Assembly: GCA_016875165.1 (NCBI GenBank) | Contig: VGSF01000006.1 | Coordinates: 1-64,000 of the forward strand | Reading direction: 5' to 3' | DNA length: 64,000 nucleotides | DNA from: Deltaproteobacteria bacterium | Lineage (GTDB): Bacteria; Desulfobacterota; SM23-61 | Part shown: positions 8,379 to 19,057 of the stretch, in pieces | Layout: the number at the start of each line of letters is the position of its first letter | Position numbering within the stretch: the stretch's first letter is position 1 | Translations under genes and position numbers: made by a program | Notes under the pieces: model-generated | What the model was told of the DNA's origin: nothing | The model's database searches: none | Seen by the model: the letters and a program-made list of their open reading frames with translations, nothing else

Positions 8379-9173
8379 TTACACGCGTAAACTGACATCC
8401 CCGGCAATAAATCGCTGGATATTCCCTTCCCGGTCTAACAACAGAAGGGCGCCGTCCGTATCCAGCCCCTGTACCTGGCCTTCATATTTTTTATCCATGC
8501 TCGTGATAGTAACCCATTTTTGGTTAATCCATGACAACCGGTTCCACTCTTCCCGCAGCCTTAGCGTAAAGCCTTCCTTCAGGAAAAGGGCATATCCCCG
8601 CTCCAATTCTTCGCAGATCTCCCCCGCGACCTCCGCCCGGGAGAATTCCCTTCCCCCCTCCGCCTTAAGCGAGGTGGCTGTCTCCCGCAAATTTTGGGGA
8701 ATCTCTTCTATCGGCCAGTTCACGTTTACCCCCACTCCCACGATTACAAAACTGATCTTTGGGCCTTCGGCCTCCATCTCCGAGAGGATGCCGGCCACTT
8801 TCTTCCCGTGGATGAAGACATCGTTGGGCCATTTGATACGTGTGTTAAGGCCGGTAGTTCTGGCCAGAGCATTGGCTATGGCCACGCCTGTTAGAAGAGT
8901 AATCTTTGGCCCAACTGCCGGAGGGATGGATGGCTTCAGAATAACGGAAATATATAAATTGACCCCGGGTGGGGATTCCCAGGCCCGTCCCAGGCGTCCC
9001 TTTCCTTGCGATTGGGACTCGGCCAATATGATCATTCCTTCCTTTGCTCCTTGAAGAGCTTGATCGCGGGCCACACGGTTTGTGGAATCAACCCGGTCGA
9101 AAAAAAGAATCTCCCTCCCGATCAATTTATCCTTGCGGGCCTGCTGAATCTCTTCGACCCAATTGGAACTCAT
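8379..9173 (-). CDS. birA: Biotin-[acetyl-CoA carboxylase] ligase (no DNA-binding domain)
   Basis: A 264-residue biotin protein ligase that adenylates biotin and attaches it to carboxylase carrier domains. The biotinyl-AMP loop is visible as [20 protein letters not shown], and the catalytic block as [21 protein letters not shown]-terminal beta-barrel of about 50 residues follows. No helix-turn-helix precedes the catalytic domain, so it is the non-repressor form. The frame is open to 9347, but that extension translates repeats, so I place the start at the ATG at 9171-9173. It forms a unit with coaX. Confidence 0.93.
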   Translation of the reverse strand: MSSNWVEEIQQARKDKLIGREILFFDRVDSTNRVARDQALQGAKEGMIILAESQSQGKGRLGRAWESPPGVNLYISVILKPSIPPAVGPKITLLTGVAIANALARTTGLNTRIKWPNDVFIHGKKVAGILSEMEAEGPKISFVIVGVGVNVNWPIEEIPQNLRETATSLKAEGGREFSRAEVAGEICEELERGYALFLKEGFTLRLREEWNRLSWINQKWVTITSMDKKYEGQVQGLDTDGALLLLDREGNIQRFIAGDVSLRV

Positions 9174-9295
9174 AAAAAAGTGTTGAGTGTTGCGTGTAAA
9201 GAATAGGGTGTTGGGCGAACAAATTACCGGCATAGCACAGAGCGCATAGCGTTTTAAACCTTTCGCCTTGCGCCTTACGGTTTTTCTGCTATGCC

Positions 9296-9365
9296 CGCTG
9301 CCCATTGCCAATTGATCATTGCTAATTGCCCATTGTTCATTGCTCATTGCCTTGCGCCTTACGGT
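9296..9365. repeat. Degenerate CCCATTG heptamers plus GCGCCTTACGG tail repeat
   Basis: A short, degenerate version of the heptamer array at 5043 (CCCATTG, CTAATTG, TTCATTG, CTCATTG units), followed by TTGCGCCTTACGGTTT, which touches the stop codon of the phenylacetate-CoA-ligase-like gene. A second TTGCGCCTTACGGTTT is at about 9270-9287. Confidence 0.7.
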
Positions 9366-10685
9366 TTATTTTCTTTTATCCACGATCCTCTTGGCCTTAA
9401 AAGTTGTCCTCTCCAGGGTGCCGAAGCTTTCCAGGCGGATGCCCGGGGTCACCAGGAGTTCTTCTTTGAGGTCCTTTTGCAGACGACGTTGCAGAGCCGC
9501 TTTATCTGCATCCGGGGCCGCACACTCACATACTACGTTGCATACATCGGTGCCAGCTTGTTCGTCCCGGGTTAACTCAATGATAAATTCATCTCCTAAT
9601 TCTTTATAACTCCGCACTACTTTTTCCACCTGAACCGGATAAAACTTAGCCCCGCGGTAGATGACCATATCATCGGCCCGCCCCAATATTCCTCCCGGCG
9701 ATCGGCCGTGGGTCCGACCGCAGGAACAACGGCTCGAATCGTAACGGGCATAATCATTGGTCCAATACCGAAGCATGGGCGTCGCTTCCCGGGTCAGGTG
9801 GGTGATGACCAAAACTCCCATCTCCCCTTCAGGGCAACGTTCCATGGTTTCCGGATTTATGATCTCGATCACGAAATGGTCCTCCGCCCAATGGAGGCCG
9901 GATTTGGCCGTACACTCGGAAGCAAAGGTAGGACCGATCTCGGCCAGCCCATAATAATCATAGGCAGCGATTCCCAGGCCTTCTTCAATCTTTCTCCTGG
10001 TGGCTGCTGTCTCCGTCCCTCCTTCTCCTCCGAAACTTCCCAATCTTAGCTTTAATTGTTTCGGGGGAATCCCCCTTTCCCTCAGGTTCTCGGCTATATG
10101 GAGGGCAAATGATGGGGTACATAGGAGTACAGTGGACCCCGGGTTGAGCATGTAATCGATCTGCCGGTTGGTCATACTGGCTCCAATGGGAATCACAAAG
10201 CAGCCCAAACGTTTGCCCGCGTAATGAGTGGACATGCCGGCCACCCATAGTCCATAGCTGAAGCCATTTTGGATCACATCTCCGGGGCGAACCCCGAAAC
10301 TCCACATGGTCCGGGCAGTGACTTCGGTGATATTTTCCACATCTTTCTCTGACCAAATTGTGTTCACCGGCGCGCCGGTCGTGCCAGTTGAAGGGTGGAG
10401 TTCTCTCCAATCTATTGCCGGGGCCACAGTATATCGCCCGAACGGGGGATGATGAACCTGCTCATCCCGGAGTTCCTGCTTGGTCACCACCGGTATATGG
10501 ACCAGATCATCTAAAGTCTTGATATGGGCAGCCTTGATCCCGGCTTTCCTGAACTTTTCCTGGTAAAATTCCGACTTAGCCAGACAGCGACGGATCAGCC
10601 AGCGTAATCGCTCGTTCTGCAGCTCCCGCAGGGCCTTTCGATTTATTCCTTCGATTTCTGGATGGAGAAACCTTCTCCCGCTCAT
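9366..10685 (-). CDS. Phenylacetate-CoA ligase family protein
   Basis: A 439-residue adenylate-forming enzyme of the PaaK type. The ATP motif HPSTGTTGAPVNTIWSEKDVE is near residue 100, the central block YDYYGLAEIGPTFASECTAK near 235, and the C-terminal hinge GRADDMVIYRGAKFYPVQVE near 335. PaaK enzymes activate phenylacetate or related aryl acids to CoA thioesters. Deltaproteobacteria carry many paralogues with unknown acids, so I give no symbol. It stands alone between two repeat-filled gaps. Confidence 0.88.
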   Translation of the reverse strand: MSGRRFLHPEIEGINRKALRELQNERLRWLIRRCLAKSEFYQEKFRKAGIKAAHIKTLDDLVHIPVVTKQELRDEQVHHPPFGRYTVAPAIDWRELHPSTGTTGAPVNTIWSEKDVENITEVTARTMWSFGVRPGDVIQNGFSYGLWVAGMSTHYAGKRLGCFVIPIGASMTNRQIDYMLNPGSTVLLCTPSFALHIAENLRERGIPPKQLKLRLGSFGGEGGTETAATRRKIEEGLGIAAYDYYGLAEIGPTFASECTAKSGLHWAEDHFVIEIINPETMERCPEGEMGVLVITHLTREATPMLRYWTNDYARYDSSRCSCGRTHGRSPGGILGRADDMVIYRGAKFYPVQVEKVVRSYKELGDEFIIELTRDEQAGTDVCNVVCECAAPDADKAALQRRLQKDLKEELLVTPGIRLESFGTLERTTFKAKRIVDKRK

Positions 10686-10743
10686 CTTTTCCCTCCACCA
10701 TTAGGCTTCCGCATGATTTTGGGCGCAAAATGGTAAGAAAATT

Positions 10744-10885
10744 GAGCTTCTTGCAAAAGTCACTTATTCCGTCATTCCGGCGGAAACCGGAATCCAGAAT
10801 TACTTGAAATTCCTGGATTCCGGGTCGCGCTTCGCTTGCCCGGAATGACGATTGAGCGTCAGATTTTGAGATTTGCAAGAACCTC
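10744..10885. repeat. Mini-element, CTTGCAAAAGTC-end family (copy J)
   Basis: GAGCTTCTTGCAAAAGTC (from 10744) and GATTTGCAAGAACCTC (to 10885) form the imperfect inverted ends. Inside are GTCATTCCGGCGGAAACCGG and a right half almost identical to the copy at 1030-1200. Confidence 0.8.
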
Positions 10886-11014
10886 AATTGTTATCGTTAA
10901 AAAAAATAATCTAAAGTCGAAGCACGATCCCGCCAAGACGTGATGAAACAAATGCAAATGTTTCAAACCCATAAAAAAACTTTTCACTTTAGATATTAAG
11001 CATTTGAAATTTTG

Positions 11015-11203
11015 GTAACAATTTAGAGCTTTGAAAGGCCTTCCCAAAAATCCCTCCCGACCTCCCCTGCCCACCGCAGGCAGGCTTTTGCAAAGGGAGG
11101 GGAGGTTTCTTATTGGAATTAGATAAAAGATTCAGCCTTTTCCCCCTTTGAAAAAGGGGGATGAAGGGGGATTTGACAGCTTTTCAAATAGCTAAATTGT
11201 TAT
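11015..11203. repeat. Mini-element, GTAACA-TTTAGC-end family (copy 1)
   Basis: Left end GTAACAATTTAGAGCTTTGAAA, right end CTTTTCAAATAGCTAAATTGTTAT: an imperfect inverted repeat of about 22 bp. The interior consists of two opposing C-rich/G-rich palindromic blocks (CCCTCCCGACCTCCCC.., CCCCCTTTGAAAAAGGGGG) separated by an AT-rich linker. The same interior type, inverted, is at 34911-35083. Confidence 0.75.
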
Positions 11204-11277
11204 GAATTTTGTAATTGTTTAGTCCGCCGTGGCGGATCGATATTCGAATTTCGATTTTTTAGATTTCCCCCGTGCCT

Positions 11278-11466
11278 TCATACCGCCAAATATTTCCTGA
11301 CGATCTCCTCATTCTGCCAGATGCTTTCCATTTCTCCCTGGTAATGGATAAGGCCTTTTTCAATGATGTATCCCCTTCCGGACACTTTCCGACAAAATTT
11401 TAGGTTTTGGTCCGCGAGCAGAATGGTTACTTGCGATTTCTGGATCTCTCCAATCACCCGTTTTAC
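11278..11466 (-). pseudogene. C-terminal fossil of a LivF-type ABC ATPase
   Basis: Read on the minus strand, a frame of about 63 codons ends with TGA at 11278-11280. It contains VTILLADQNLKFCRKVSGRG, YIIEKGLIHYQGEM and NEEIVRKYLAV. This is the conserved end of the branched-chain-amino-acid-type ATPase LivF (after the Walker B/D-loop, including the ...KYL.V tail). The upstream end is closed by a stop codon, and the ATP-binding motifs are missing. No other liv gene is nearby; the intact operon is 18 kb away. It appears to be the scar of a deleted transporter operon downstream of hemB. Confidence 0.75.
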
Positions 11467-11477
11467 GCTTTACCACA

Positions 11478-12458
11478 TTACGCTTTACGTTGCAATACCC
11501 TCGCCGCCTCTTTGGCAAAGTAGGTCAAAATCAGGTCGGCTCCGGCTCGTTTGATTGCCGTCAGGACTTCCATCATCACCCGTTCTTCTTCCAGCCAACC
11601 GCGCTGAGCTGCGGCTTTGATCATGGAATACTCCCCGCTGACGCTGTAAGCTCCTACGGGAAGGTTGATCTCTTCCCGTACGGCGCGGATAATATCCAGG
11701 TAGGCCAGGGCGGGTTTGACCATGATAATGTCCGCCCCTTCCTGAACATCAAGACATGCCTCCCGAAGAGCCTCGCGGGCATTGGCCGGGTCCATCTGGT
11801 AAGACCGTCGGTCTCCGAACTGAGGGGTCGATTCGGCAGCTTCGCGGAAAGGGCCATAGAAACCCGAGGCGTGCTTGGCCGCATAGGACATGATGGGAAT
11901 ATTCTCAAATCCATTTCGGTCAAGAATCTCCCTGATCGACTTTACCCTGCCGTCCATCATGTCTGACGGGGCGACCATATCGGCGCCGGCTGCAGCGTGG
12001 GAGAGAGACATTTTCGCCAAAAGCGCAAGAGTGGCATCATTATCGACCTGATCCTTCACCACCACCCCGCAATGACCATGGCTGGTATATTCACATAGGC
12101 AGACGTCGGTGATAACCGCCAGATCCGGCAGCCTGTCTTTGATGGCCCGGATGGCCTGCTGGATAATCCCGGAACGAGCATAGGCTTCAGAGCCCCGGGG
12201 GTCTTTCTTTTTGGGTATGCCAAAAAGGATGACTGCTGGAATTCCCAGGTTGAAAGCCTCTTCCGCTTCTTTGACAGTTAGGTCCACGGACAACTGGGCG
12301 ATTCCGGGCATAGAGTAAATCTCGTTTCGGACTTTTCGGCCGTGGATGACAAAGAGAGGATAGATGAAGTCATCCACGGATAATCTGGTCTCCCGGACCA
12401 TTCTCCGTAAAGTCTCATTTTTCCGCAACCGCCTTGGACGATAAACGGGGAAATACAT
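11478..12458 (-). CDS. hemB: Delta-aminolevulinic acid dehydratase (porphobilinogen synthase)
   Basis: A 326-residue enzyme that condenses two 5-aminolevulinate molecules into porphobilinogen for haem, sirohaem and corrinoids. The zinc site has three cysteines ([14 protein letters not shown], residues 118-131). The first Schiff-base lysine is in [18 protein letters not shown] near residue 200 and the second in [12 protein letters not shown] near 250. The three-Cys set marks the zinc-dependent form rather than the magnesium form. No other haem gene is in the window. Confidence 0.96.
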   Translation of the reverse strand: MYFPVYRPRRLRKNETLRRMVRETRLSVDDFIYPLFVIHGRKVRNEIYSMPGIAQLSVDLTVKEAEEAFNLGIPAVILFGIPKKKDPRGSEAYARSGIIQQAIRAIKDRLPDLAVITDVCLCEYTSHGHCGVVVKDQVDNDATLALLAKMSLSHAAAGADMVAPSDMMDGRVKSIREILDRNGFENIPIMSYAAKHASGFYGPFREAAESTPQFGDRRSYQMDPANAREALREACLDVQEGADIIMVKPALAYLDIIRAVREEINLPVGAYSVSGEYSMIKAAAQRGWLEEERVMMEVLTAIKRAGADLILTYFAKEAARVLQRKA

Positions 12459-12529
12459 GGGAAACTCCGTTTCTTCATTGCAGATTTAAGATTGCAGATT
12501 GCCGATTGAAAATTTAAGATTTAAAAATC

Positions 12530-12795
12530 GTAACAGTTTAGCGATTTGAAAAGATGGTACAAAAGCCTTTGTTGAGGGCCGGGGGTTAGAGCGGAACGCG
12601 CCGGAAGCATCGGTTGGGTTTCCGCTTGGCCACGGGGACAAAAGATCTTTTCCTCCGAAGGAGGCGGGGGTTCTTGCCCGCCCCATATGCGGAGAAATAA
12701 GCGCCTTATGATTCCAAGCGTTACGCTCTGGCCCCCGGCCCCTGGAATCCCTTGGCCCTTACAACACACCTTTTTTCAAAGAGCTAAAGTGTTAC
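12530..12795. repeat. Mini-element, GTAACA-TTTAGC-end family (copy 2, long interior)
   Basis: Bounded by GTAACAGTTTAGCGATTTGAAAA (from 12530) and the imperfect inverse TTTTTTCAAAGAGCTAAAGTGTTAC (to 12795). The 220-bp GC-rich interior (AACGCGCCGGAAGCATCGGT..., GCCTTATGATTCCAAGCG) is shared with copies at 42529-42795 and 43587-43852. Short frames in it are not credible genes. Confidence 0.85.
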
Positions 12796-12833
12796 TAAAA
12801 ATCTAAAATCTGCAATCTAAAATCTTAATTTTT

Positions 12834-15506
12834 TTAAGCCTTCTTCCAGGTTTGCACTCTTTCCAACCCTTCTTTTAGCTTGGCTCCCTTCTCTGACAGC
12901 GCTCTGGCTTTTTCCCTTTCTTTTTCCACTGCCTCCGCTCGGGCCTTGTGCAAAAATTCTTCGTTGTGCAGTTTCAGACTCGTCCGGCTAATTTCTTCTT
13001 CTATTTTGGATATTTCTTTTTGAATTCGCTTCTCTTCATCATCAAGATTGATTAACCCCTTCAGGGGTAAAAATATTTCTATATCCCCGGAGATAGCCGT
13101 CGCTGAAGCTTTGGGCTTCTCGCCTTCAGACTGCCAGGAAATTTTCCCGGTGCGGGCAAGGCTTGCTATGTAAATCTCATTCATCGAAAGAGCGCTAAGA
13201 GTTGCCCTTATCTGGCATTGCATGACCACTTCCACCAACTTACCCGGCGGAACGTTCAACTCGCTGCGCAGATTGCGGATGGCTCCAATTACACCCATGA
13301 CTAAATCCATCTCCGCCTCCGTATCCGGCTGTATTGCTCCTTCCTGAATTTTGGGGAATTCCGCCGCCATGATCGACCCGGCATTGCCCGGAAGATTCTG
13401 CCAGATTTCTTCGGTGATGAAGGGCATGAAGGGATGGAGGAGCCGGAGGGAGATGTCTAACACCCGCGCCAGAATATTCTGAGCCGCCCATTTTTGATAA
13501 GGATTTGTCTCTTGATAAAGCACCGGCTTGATCAGCTCGATGTACCAGTCACAAAATTCATGCCAGAGGAACTGGTAGATGGCCGAGGCCGCTTCATTGA
13601 ACTTATAATTGTCCAGGCCCTGGCGGACTTCGCCGATGGCGCGATTCACCCGGCTTAATACCCAGCGGTCGGCCAGAGTTAATTCTACCTGGCCAATCTC
13701 CCGCTCAGGGTCGTATCCTTCTAAATTACTCAAGGTGAAGCGGGAAGCATTCCAGATTTTGTTGGCAAAATTCCTGTACCCGGCCAGGCGCTCTTCGGAC
13801 AGCCGCACGTCCCGCCCCTGAGCGGCAAAAGCAGATAGGGTAAAACGGAAAGCATCCGTGCCATACTTCTCAATAACCACCAGCGGGTCAACTACGTTGC
13901 CCCTGGACTTGCTCATCTTCTGTCCCTCGGCGTCCCGGACCAGGGCATGAATATAAACCTCCCTGAAAGGAACATCTCCCATGAACTTAATCCCCATCAT
14001 CATCATCCGGGCCACCCAGAAAAAAAGAATGTCAAAACCCGTAACCAGGACAGAGGTCGGATAAAATACTTGTAGGTCTTTAGTCTTCTCCGGCCATCCT
14101 AATGTAGAAAAAGGCCAGAGAGCCGAGCTGAACCAGGTATCCAGAACGTCCTGATCTTGCTCCACCCGGGAGCTGGCGCAGGATGCGCACTGCGAGACCG
14201 ATTGAGCCGAAACCGTCACCTCCCGGCAATCGCTGCAATACCAGGCCGGAATCCTGTGGCCCCACCAGATCTGCCGGGAGATGCACCAGTCGCGGATATT
14301 ATTCATCCATTCAAAATAAGTGGTTTCCCAGACCGCCGGGATGATCCGGGTTTTGCCTGTCTTTACGGCCTCGATGGCCGGGCGGGCCAGGGGTTCAGCG
14401 CGCACGAACCACTGCTTGGATACCGCCGGCTCGATAACCGTTTTGCAACGATAACAGTGGCCCACGTTGTGGGAAAACGGCTCTACTTTCTTCAAAAGGT
14501 TTAAATCTTTCAGGTCTTTGACCACTTCCTTGCGGCATTGAAAGCGTTGTTGACCTGAAAATTTCCCGGCCTGGGCATTCATCTTCCCGGCGTCATCGAT
14601 CACCCGCAGCACATCCAGCCCGTGCCTCCGCCCGATCTCGAAGTCATTTTGGTCATGGGCCGGAGTTACCTTCAGAGCGCCGGTGCCGAAATCCTGGGCA
14701 ACATATCCGTCGGCAATTACCGGGATCTTCCGGTTCATCAGAGGCAGAATGACTTTTTGCCCGATAAATTTCATGTAGCGTTTGTCTTCGGGATGTACAG
14801 CAACCGCGGTATCGCCGAGCATCGTTTCCGGACGGGTGGTGGCCACAACCAGGTACTCTTTAGACTCTTCCAGAGGATATTTGATGTAATAAAGGTGCCC
14901 TTGCTCCTGTTCGTGTTCCACTTCCAGGTCCGACAGCGCGGTCTGGCAGCGGGGGCACCAATTGATGATGTAGTCGCCCCGGTAAATCAGGCCATCCCGG
15001 AAAAGACGAACAAAAACTTCTTTCACCGCCTGGGAAAGCCCCTCGTCCATGGTGAATCTCTCGCGGCTCCAGTCGCAAGAGCTTCCCATTTTCTTCAACT
15101 GTCTGATAATCTGGCCGCCGAATTCCTGTTTCCACTTCCACACCCGTTCGATGAAGGCTTCCCGGCCCAATTTATGACGGTTGGTTCCTTCTTCGGCCAA
15201 CTGTTTTTCCACCACGTTCTGGGTGGCGATCCCGGCGTGGTCCGTTCCCGGCAGCCAGAGGGCGTTGAACCCATCCATGCGCTTGTATCGAGTCAGAACA
15301 TCCTGCAGGGTATTGTTCAAAGCATGGCCCATATGCAAGGAGCCGGTTACATTGGGAGGGGGGATGACAATGGAAAAAGGCGGACGATTGGAAAATTCAT
15401 CCGCCCGAAAATAATTTTTATCTTCCCAGAACTGATACCACTTCTTTTCCGCTTGTTGCGGGTTATAAACTTTGTCCCGGTCTCTTATTTCTTTCTCTTT
15501 TTTCAC
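12834..15506 (-). CDS. valS: Valyl-tRNA synthetase
   Basis: An 890-residue class I aminoacyl-tRNA synthetase of normal family length. The HIGH-type motif is [16 protein letters not shown] near residue 50 and the KMSKS motif is [15 protein letters not shown] near residue 530. The editing domain lies between them ([19 protein letters not shown] near 225). A C-terminal coiled-coil tRNA-binding arm covers roughly the last 65 residues. The start is GTG at 15504-15506, overlapping the stop of the upstream coiled-coil gene (GTGA), so translation is probably coupled. Confidence 0.97.
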   Translation of the reverse strand: MKKEKEIRDRDKVYNPQQAEKKWYQFWEDKNYFRADEFSNRPPFSIVIPPPNVTGSLHMGHALNNTLQDVLTRYKRMDGFNALWLPGTDHAGIATQNVVEKQLAEEGTNRHKLGREAFIERVWKWKQEFGGQIIRQLKKMGSSCDWSRERFTMDEGLSQAVKEVFVRLFRDGLIYRGDYIINWCPRCQTALSDLEVEHEQEQGHLYYIKYPLEESKEYLVVATTRPETMLGDTAVAVHPEDKRYMKFIGQKVILPLMNRKIPVIADGYVAQDFGTGALKVTPAHDQNDFEIGRRHGLDVLRVIDDAGKMNAQAGKFSGQQRFQCRKEVVKDLKDLNLLKKVEPFSHNVGHCYRCKTVIEPAVSKQWFVRAEPLARPAIEAVKTGKTRIIPAVWETTYFEWMNNIRDWCISRQIWWGHRIPAWYCSDCREVTVSAQSVSQCASCASSRVEQDQDVLDTWFSSALWPFSTLGWPEKTKDLQVFYPTSVLVTGFDILFFWVARMMMMGIKFMGDVPFREVYIHALVRDAEGQKMSKSRGNVVDPLVVIEKYGTDAFRFTLSAFAAQGRDVRLSEERLAGYRNFANKIWNASRFTLSNLEGYDPEREIGQVELTLADRWVLSRVNRAIGEVRQGLDNYKFNEAASAIYQFLWHEFCDWYIELIKPVLYQETNPYQKWAAQNILARVLDISLRLLHPFMPFITEEIWQNLPGNAGSIMAAEFPKIQEGAIQPDTEAEMDLVMGVIGAIRNLRSELNVPPGKLVEVVMQCQIRATLSALSMNEIYIASLARTGKISWQSEGEKPKASATAISGDIEIFLPLKGLINLDDEEKRIQKEISKIEEEISRTSLKLHNEEFLHKARAEAVEKEREKARALSEKGAKLKEGLERVQTWKKA

Positions 15507-16441
15507 GCCTTCTCCTCGGCCTCTGTTTTAAGCTTCTCGATCTCCTGCCGCAATATATCTTCGGCAATCCTGGGGAACATCTCCCCGGCCGCCCGCTCCA
15601 GAATACGGGCCCCTTCTGAGGCAAACCACCCTTTGGCTTTCACGTTCAACTCTTCGATCAGCACCCCGACCTTTTCCACCTGGGCCTGAAGCTTTTCAAT
15701 CTCGTCCTGCAATATTTTTTCGGCAATCCCGGGAAGAACCTCCCTTGCTTCTTGATTCAAAACCTCCGCCCCTTCTGAGCCGAGCCACTGTTCCGCTTTC
15801 ACCTTCAGAGTTTCTTTTAGCGAACGGACCTCTTCAACCACTCCCTGAACCTTCTCGGTTTCCTTATCCAACACTTCTCTGGCAATCCGGGGAATGACCT
15901 CCCTAACCCCTTGGTTTAAAACTTGCAGCCCTTCAGAATCAAGCCATTGCTGGGCGCCGGCGCTCAACGCTTCTTTTTCGGCCCGGACTTTTTCCACCTC
16001 TCCTTTGAGCTTTTCGATCTCCCTCCCGAATAATTCTTGGGCAATCCGGGGTATCATCTCCCGGCTGACCTGGTTTAAAGCCTGGATTCCTTCTGTGGCC
16101 AGCCACCGTTCAGCTCTGGCGTTAAGCGCTTCCCGAAGAGCCCGGATTTCTGATTCGTAATCATAGAATGAAGGCTTAGCCTGTTCAACTTCCCGGGGTT
16201 CATCCTTTGCTACGCTCTGTTCAATTACAGGGGCAGGGCTCTTTTCCCAATCTGGGGTGGCCATTAGGGGTGAAATGCTTTCTGGCGGGCTTTGCATAGC
16301 CTCTCGCTGAAGGCCTTGCCTTTCTCCCGCTTCATCGGCCGGCCCGAAAGACGCCTCCTCTCCCTTTTTTTCTTCAGGCCTGGGGGATTCATCCACAACT
16401 TCGGTCAATTCGATGATCTCTTCTTTTTCGCCATTACTCAT
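15503..16441 (-). CDS. Four-repeat coiled-coil protein, translationally coupled to valS
   Basis: A 312-residue protein I cannot assign to a named family. Residues 1-105 are acidic and probably disordered, beginning with [12 protein letters not shown]. From residue 106 to the end are four tandem repeats with a 53-residue period (106-158, 159-211, 212-264, 265-312). Each has a W/F-x-x-S/T-E-G motif, a hydrophobic E-x-x-P-x-IA helix and a charged heptad-like helix ([12 protein letters not shown]). Neither a signal peptide nor a membrane segment is visible. The start at 16441 follows GGGAGGG. Its stop overlaps the valS GTG start, giving a two-gene unit. Confidence 0.8.
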   Translation of the reverse strand: MSNGEKEEIIELTEVVDESPRPEEKKGEEASFGPADEAGERQGLQREAMQSPPESISPLMATPDWEKSPAPVIEQSVAKDEPREVEQAKPSFYDYESEIRALREALNARAERWLATEGIQALNQVSREMIPRIAQELFGREIEKLKGEVEKVRAEKEALSAGAQQWLDSEGLQVLNQGVREVIPRIAREVLDKETEKVQGVVEEVRSLKETLKVKAEQWLGSEGAEVLNQEAREVLPGIAEKILQDEIEKLQAQVEKVGVLIEELNVKAKGWFASEGARILERAAGEMFPRIAEDILRQEIEKLKTEAEEKA

Positions 16442-16498
16442 AAACCCTCCCCTGAAATTTTCCTGCAATTACCACAAAATATCCTAACAGTCAAGCAA

Positions 16499-16650
16499 GA
16501 TGGTTTCGTAAAAAGTCCTGTTCTTGTCATTGCGAGGAGTGCCGCATTGGCGGGACGACGAAGCAATCTTGTCTTTTCGGGCACTTATAAAAACGAGATT
16601 GCTTCGCTTTCGCTCGCAATGACCATTTCGCGACTTATTACGAGATCATC
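16499..16650. repeat. Mini-element, TCGTAAAAAGTC-end family (copy C)
   Basis: Left end GATGGTTTCGTAAAAAGTC, right end GACTTATTACGAGATCATC. The interior (GTCATTGCGAGGAG..., GCGGGACGACGAAGCAATC, GAGATTGCTTCGCTTTCGCT) is nearly identical to the copy at 47768-47921. It is followed by a CGCAGAG-type short repeat (about 16678-16710). Confidence 0.85.
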
Positions 16651-16744
16651 AAGTAAGCTAGTAGATAAAATGTTCACCGCAGAGTTCGCGGAGAACGCGG
16701 AGAAATTATAGGAAACGGCCAAAAAAGCTGTAAAAAATAATTTT

Positions 16745-17785
16745 TCAAATTATCAGCCAGGGCTGAGGGAGGAAGATTTTTTCATAAAGTTTGAAGGCAT
16801 AACGGTCAGTCATGCCGGCGATAAAGTCCACAATGGCCCGTTCCACCGGCTCATGGGAAAAGACTTCGCTAGCTTCCTTCCGGAATTCATCTTTCTTCTC
16901 CAAAAAATAGGCGTAGAGTTCCCGGATGATCTTTGCTGACTTGATGAAATCCCCATGAACCTCGGGCAGGTCATAGACTCGTTCATACAGGAAATCCCGA
17001 AGTTTTAACGTTGCCTCCATGACCTCTTCGCTCAAGCCAATATTCAAAGGATCGGATCCCTGGGCTTGCTCCAGGATGTCCCGCACCATGGAATCGATCC
17101 GCTGGCCATGCGACTCTCCCAGGCGCGCCGCACACCCCCGGGGAATATCCCGGGGGAGAATCAGGCCGGCGCGCATGGCATCGTCAATATCATGATTGAT
17201 GTAGGCAATGATGTCGGCGATGCGCACGAGTTTCCCTTCGTAGGTAGAGGGCATATCCCCGGGGTCTTCCGGAATTACATCTCCTTTTCCTTTGGAATGT
17301 TTGAGAATTCCATCCCGCACCTCAAAAGTAAGATTGAGGCCCTTCCCCTCTTTTTCCAGAAAGTCCACCACCCTAAGGCTTTGCTCGGCATGATGAAATT
17401 TTTCCGGGCAGATCTCCTTAAGGATTTCCTCGCCGGCATGGCCAAACGGGGTGTGTCCCAGGTCGTGACCCAGAGCGATGGCTTCAGTCAGGTCTTCATT
17501 CAGGCCCAGAGCTTTGGCCAGGGTCCGGGCAATCTGGGAGACTTCCAGCGTATGGGTGAGGCGTGTGCGATAATGGTCGCCAATCGGGCTCAACAAAACC
17601 TGGGTCTTGTGTTTTAGCCGGCGGAAGGCTTTAGAGTGGATGATTCGGTCGCGGTCGTGCTGAAAGGCAGGGCGAATGCTGCACTCTTCTTCCGCAACCA
17701 TCCTCCCCCGGCTCTGGGAGCTGAGCTTAGCAAAAGGGGATAAAAAGTTTCTTTCCCGATCTTCAAGCATCTTCCGGATCATCAT
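16745..17785 (-). CDS. dgt: Deoxyguanosinetriphosphate triphosphohydrolase-like HD protein
   Basis: A 346-residue HD-domain phosphohydrolase. The metal ligands appear as [14 protein letters not shown] (first His), the HD pair in [17 protein letters not shown] near residue 108, and a downstream Asp in [15 protein letters not shown]. Proteins of this family hydrolyse dGTP or other dNTPs to nucleoside and triphosphate, and in many bacteria work as dNTP-regulated homo-oligomers. The ATG at 17785 has GAGG at good distance. It is divergent from lptF, 63 bases away. Confidence 0.92.
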   Translation of the reverse strand: MMIRKMLEDRERNFLSPFAKLSSQSRGRMVAEEECSIRPAFQHDRDRIIHSKAFRRLKHKTQVLLSPIGDHYRTRLTHTLEVSQIARTLAKALGLNEDLTEAIALGHDLGHTPFGHAGEEILKEICPEKFHHAEQSLRVVDFLEKEGKGLNLTFEVRDGILKHSKGKGDVIPEDPGDMPSTYEGKLVRIADIIAYINHDIDDAMRAGLILPRDIPRGCAARLGESHGQRIDSMVRDILEQAQGSDPLNIGLSEEVMEATLKLRDFLYERVYDLPEVHGDFIKSAKIIRELYAYFLEKKDEFRKEASEVFSHEPVERAIVDFIAGMTDRYAFKLYEKIFLPQPWLII

Positions 17786-17848
17786 GTGTCCTCAAGGGAG
17801 ATAAGGTTGCCATTTGCAAAACCTTATGGATTAAGTTAATATCTCCGT

Positions 17849-19057
17849 ATGAAAATTACCCTATACCGTTACCTTATGAAAGAACTCCTAACTTCTCTTC
17901 TCCTCGGCCTGGCGGGATTTACCTTCATCTTGCTCACCGGAAGGATTTTACAGCTTACCGAGCTGTTCGTCAACAAGGGGATTTCTCTGGTTTGCATCTT
18001 AAGCCTTCTTTACTACCTCCTGCCCTCTTTTCTCGTCCTGACCATTCCCATGGCCACGTTGTTATCGGTTCTGTTGACTTTCAACCGCCTCTCCGGGGAC
18101 AATGAAATCACCGCCATAAAAGCTTCTGGCGTGAGCTTGTACCAATTGACCCCTCCTGTCCTGGTTTTGTCCTTACTGACTTTTATGGCCACGACCGCCC
18201 TTTCCCTCTACGCCCTTCCCAAGGCTAACCATGCTTCCCGTTCACTCCTTTTCGAGCTGGCCAGCACCAAGGCCCATGCCGGTGTCCGGGAACGGGTATT
18301 CAATGATGATTTTGAGGGACTGGTCCTCTATGTCGAACGGGTTATCCCCAAAACCTTTCAATGGGAAAATGTCTTTATTTCCGACTCCCGGAATGCCTTA
18401 GAGGTCCATACCATCATTGCCCGCGAAGGAATGATCCGTTCCGATCCGCAAGAGCTTACGGTAACTTTGCAGCTCAAGAGCGGAGCTATTCATAAACTAG
18501 GGAAACAACCGGAGGTGTACCAGAAGGTCGATTTCAACACCTACAATCTCCGCCTGAATTTGAAGACCGGGTTAAAGGAGAAACAAAACAACGAAAAACA
18601 CCCGGCCGACATGTCCTTGAGGGAGTTGAGCGAGGCTATTCAAGCCCTCCGCTCTAAAAAAGCCGATTCTAAGTTCCAGTGGATCAAGATCCATGAAAAA
18701 TTTTCCATTCCATTTGCCTGCCTGGTCTTTGGGGTCATCGGTATTCCCCTGGGAATCCAATCCCATGGCAGGCGGTCTGGTAAATCCATTGGTTTCGCCT
18801 GGTCCATCGGTGTCCTCCTGATTTACTATCTTATGACCAATGGGGGCATATCCCTGGCAGAGCGGGGAGTCATTCTTCTGGAAGCCGGCATGTGGTTTCC
18901 CAACGCCATTTTCCTTTGCTGCGGTCTTTACCTTTTAATCAAGGCCGCCAATGAATCTCCGGTCCTTCTGATGGTCTGGCTCAACAAAGGGATCGATCGA
19001 CTCCGCAAGAGCTGGAGCGACTCCCCGGAACCCCAGGAACGGAGACCCGCCGAATGA
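17849..19057 (+). CDS. lptF: LPS export ABC transporter permease LptF
   Basis: A 402-residue inner-membrane permease of the Lpt machine that extracts lipopolysaccharide and passes it to LptC/LptA. The N-terminal YLMKELLTSLLLGLAGFTFI opens three closely spaced membrane helices. A periplasmic beta-jellyroll of about 170 residues follows (around 115-280), then three more helices from about 285, with VFGVIGIPLGIQSHGRRSG at the cytosolic coupling region. Its stop overlaps the lptG start (ATGA). LptB and LptC genes are not in the window. Confidence 0.93.
   Translation: MKITLYRYLMKELLTSLLLGLAGFTFILLTGRILQLTELFVNKGISLVCILSLLYYLLPSFLVLTIPMATLLSVLLTFNRLSGDNEITAIKASGVSLYQLTPPVLVLSLLTFMATTALSLYALPKANHASRSLLFELASTKAHAGVRERVFNDDFEGLVLYVERVIPKTFQWENVFISDSRNALEVHTIIAREGMIRSDPQELTVTLQLKSGAIHKLGKQPEVYQKVDFNTYNLRLNLKTGLKEKQNNEKHPADMSLRELSEAIQALRSKKADSKFQWIKIHEKFSIPFACLVFGVIGIPLGIQSHGRRSGKSIGFAWSIGVLLIYYLMTNGGISLAERGVILLEAGMWFPNAIFLCCGLYLLIKAANESPVLLMVWLNKGIDRLRKSWSDSPEPQERRPAE

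Noticed and set aside
9174-9347. N-terminal extension of BirA as a DNA-binding domain
   Set aside because: The extension translates the heptamer and tail repeats and shows no helix-turn-helix; the ATG at 9173 fits the family.
14622-15689. Plus-strand frame of 355 codons
   Set aside because: Antisense to valS and the coiled-coil gene; no recognisable motif.
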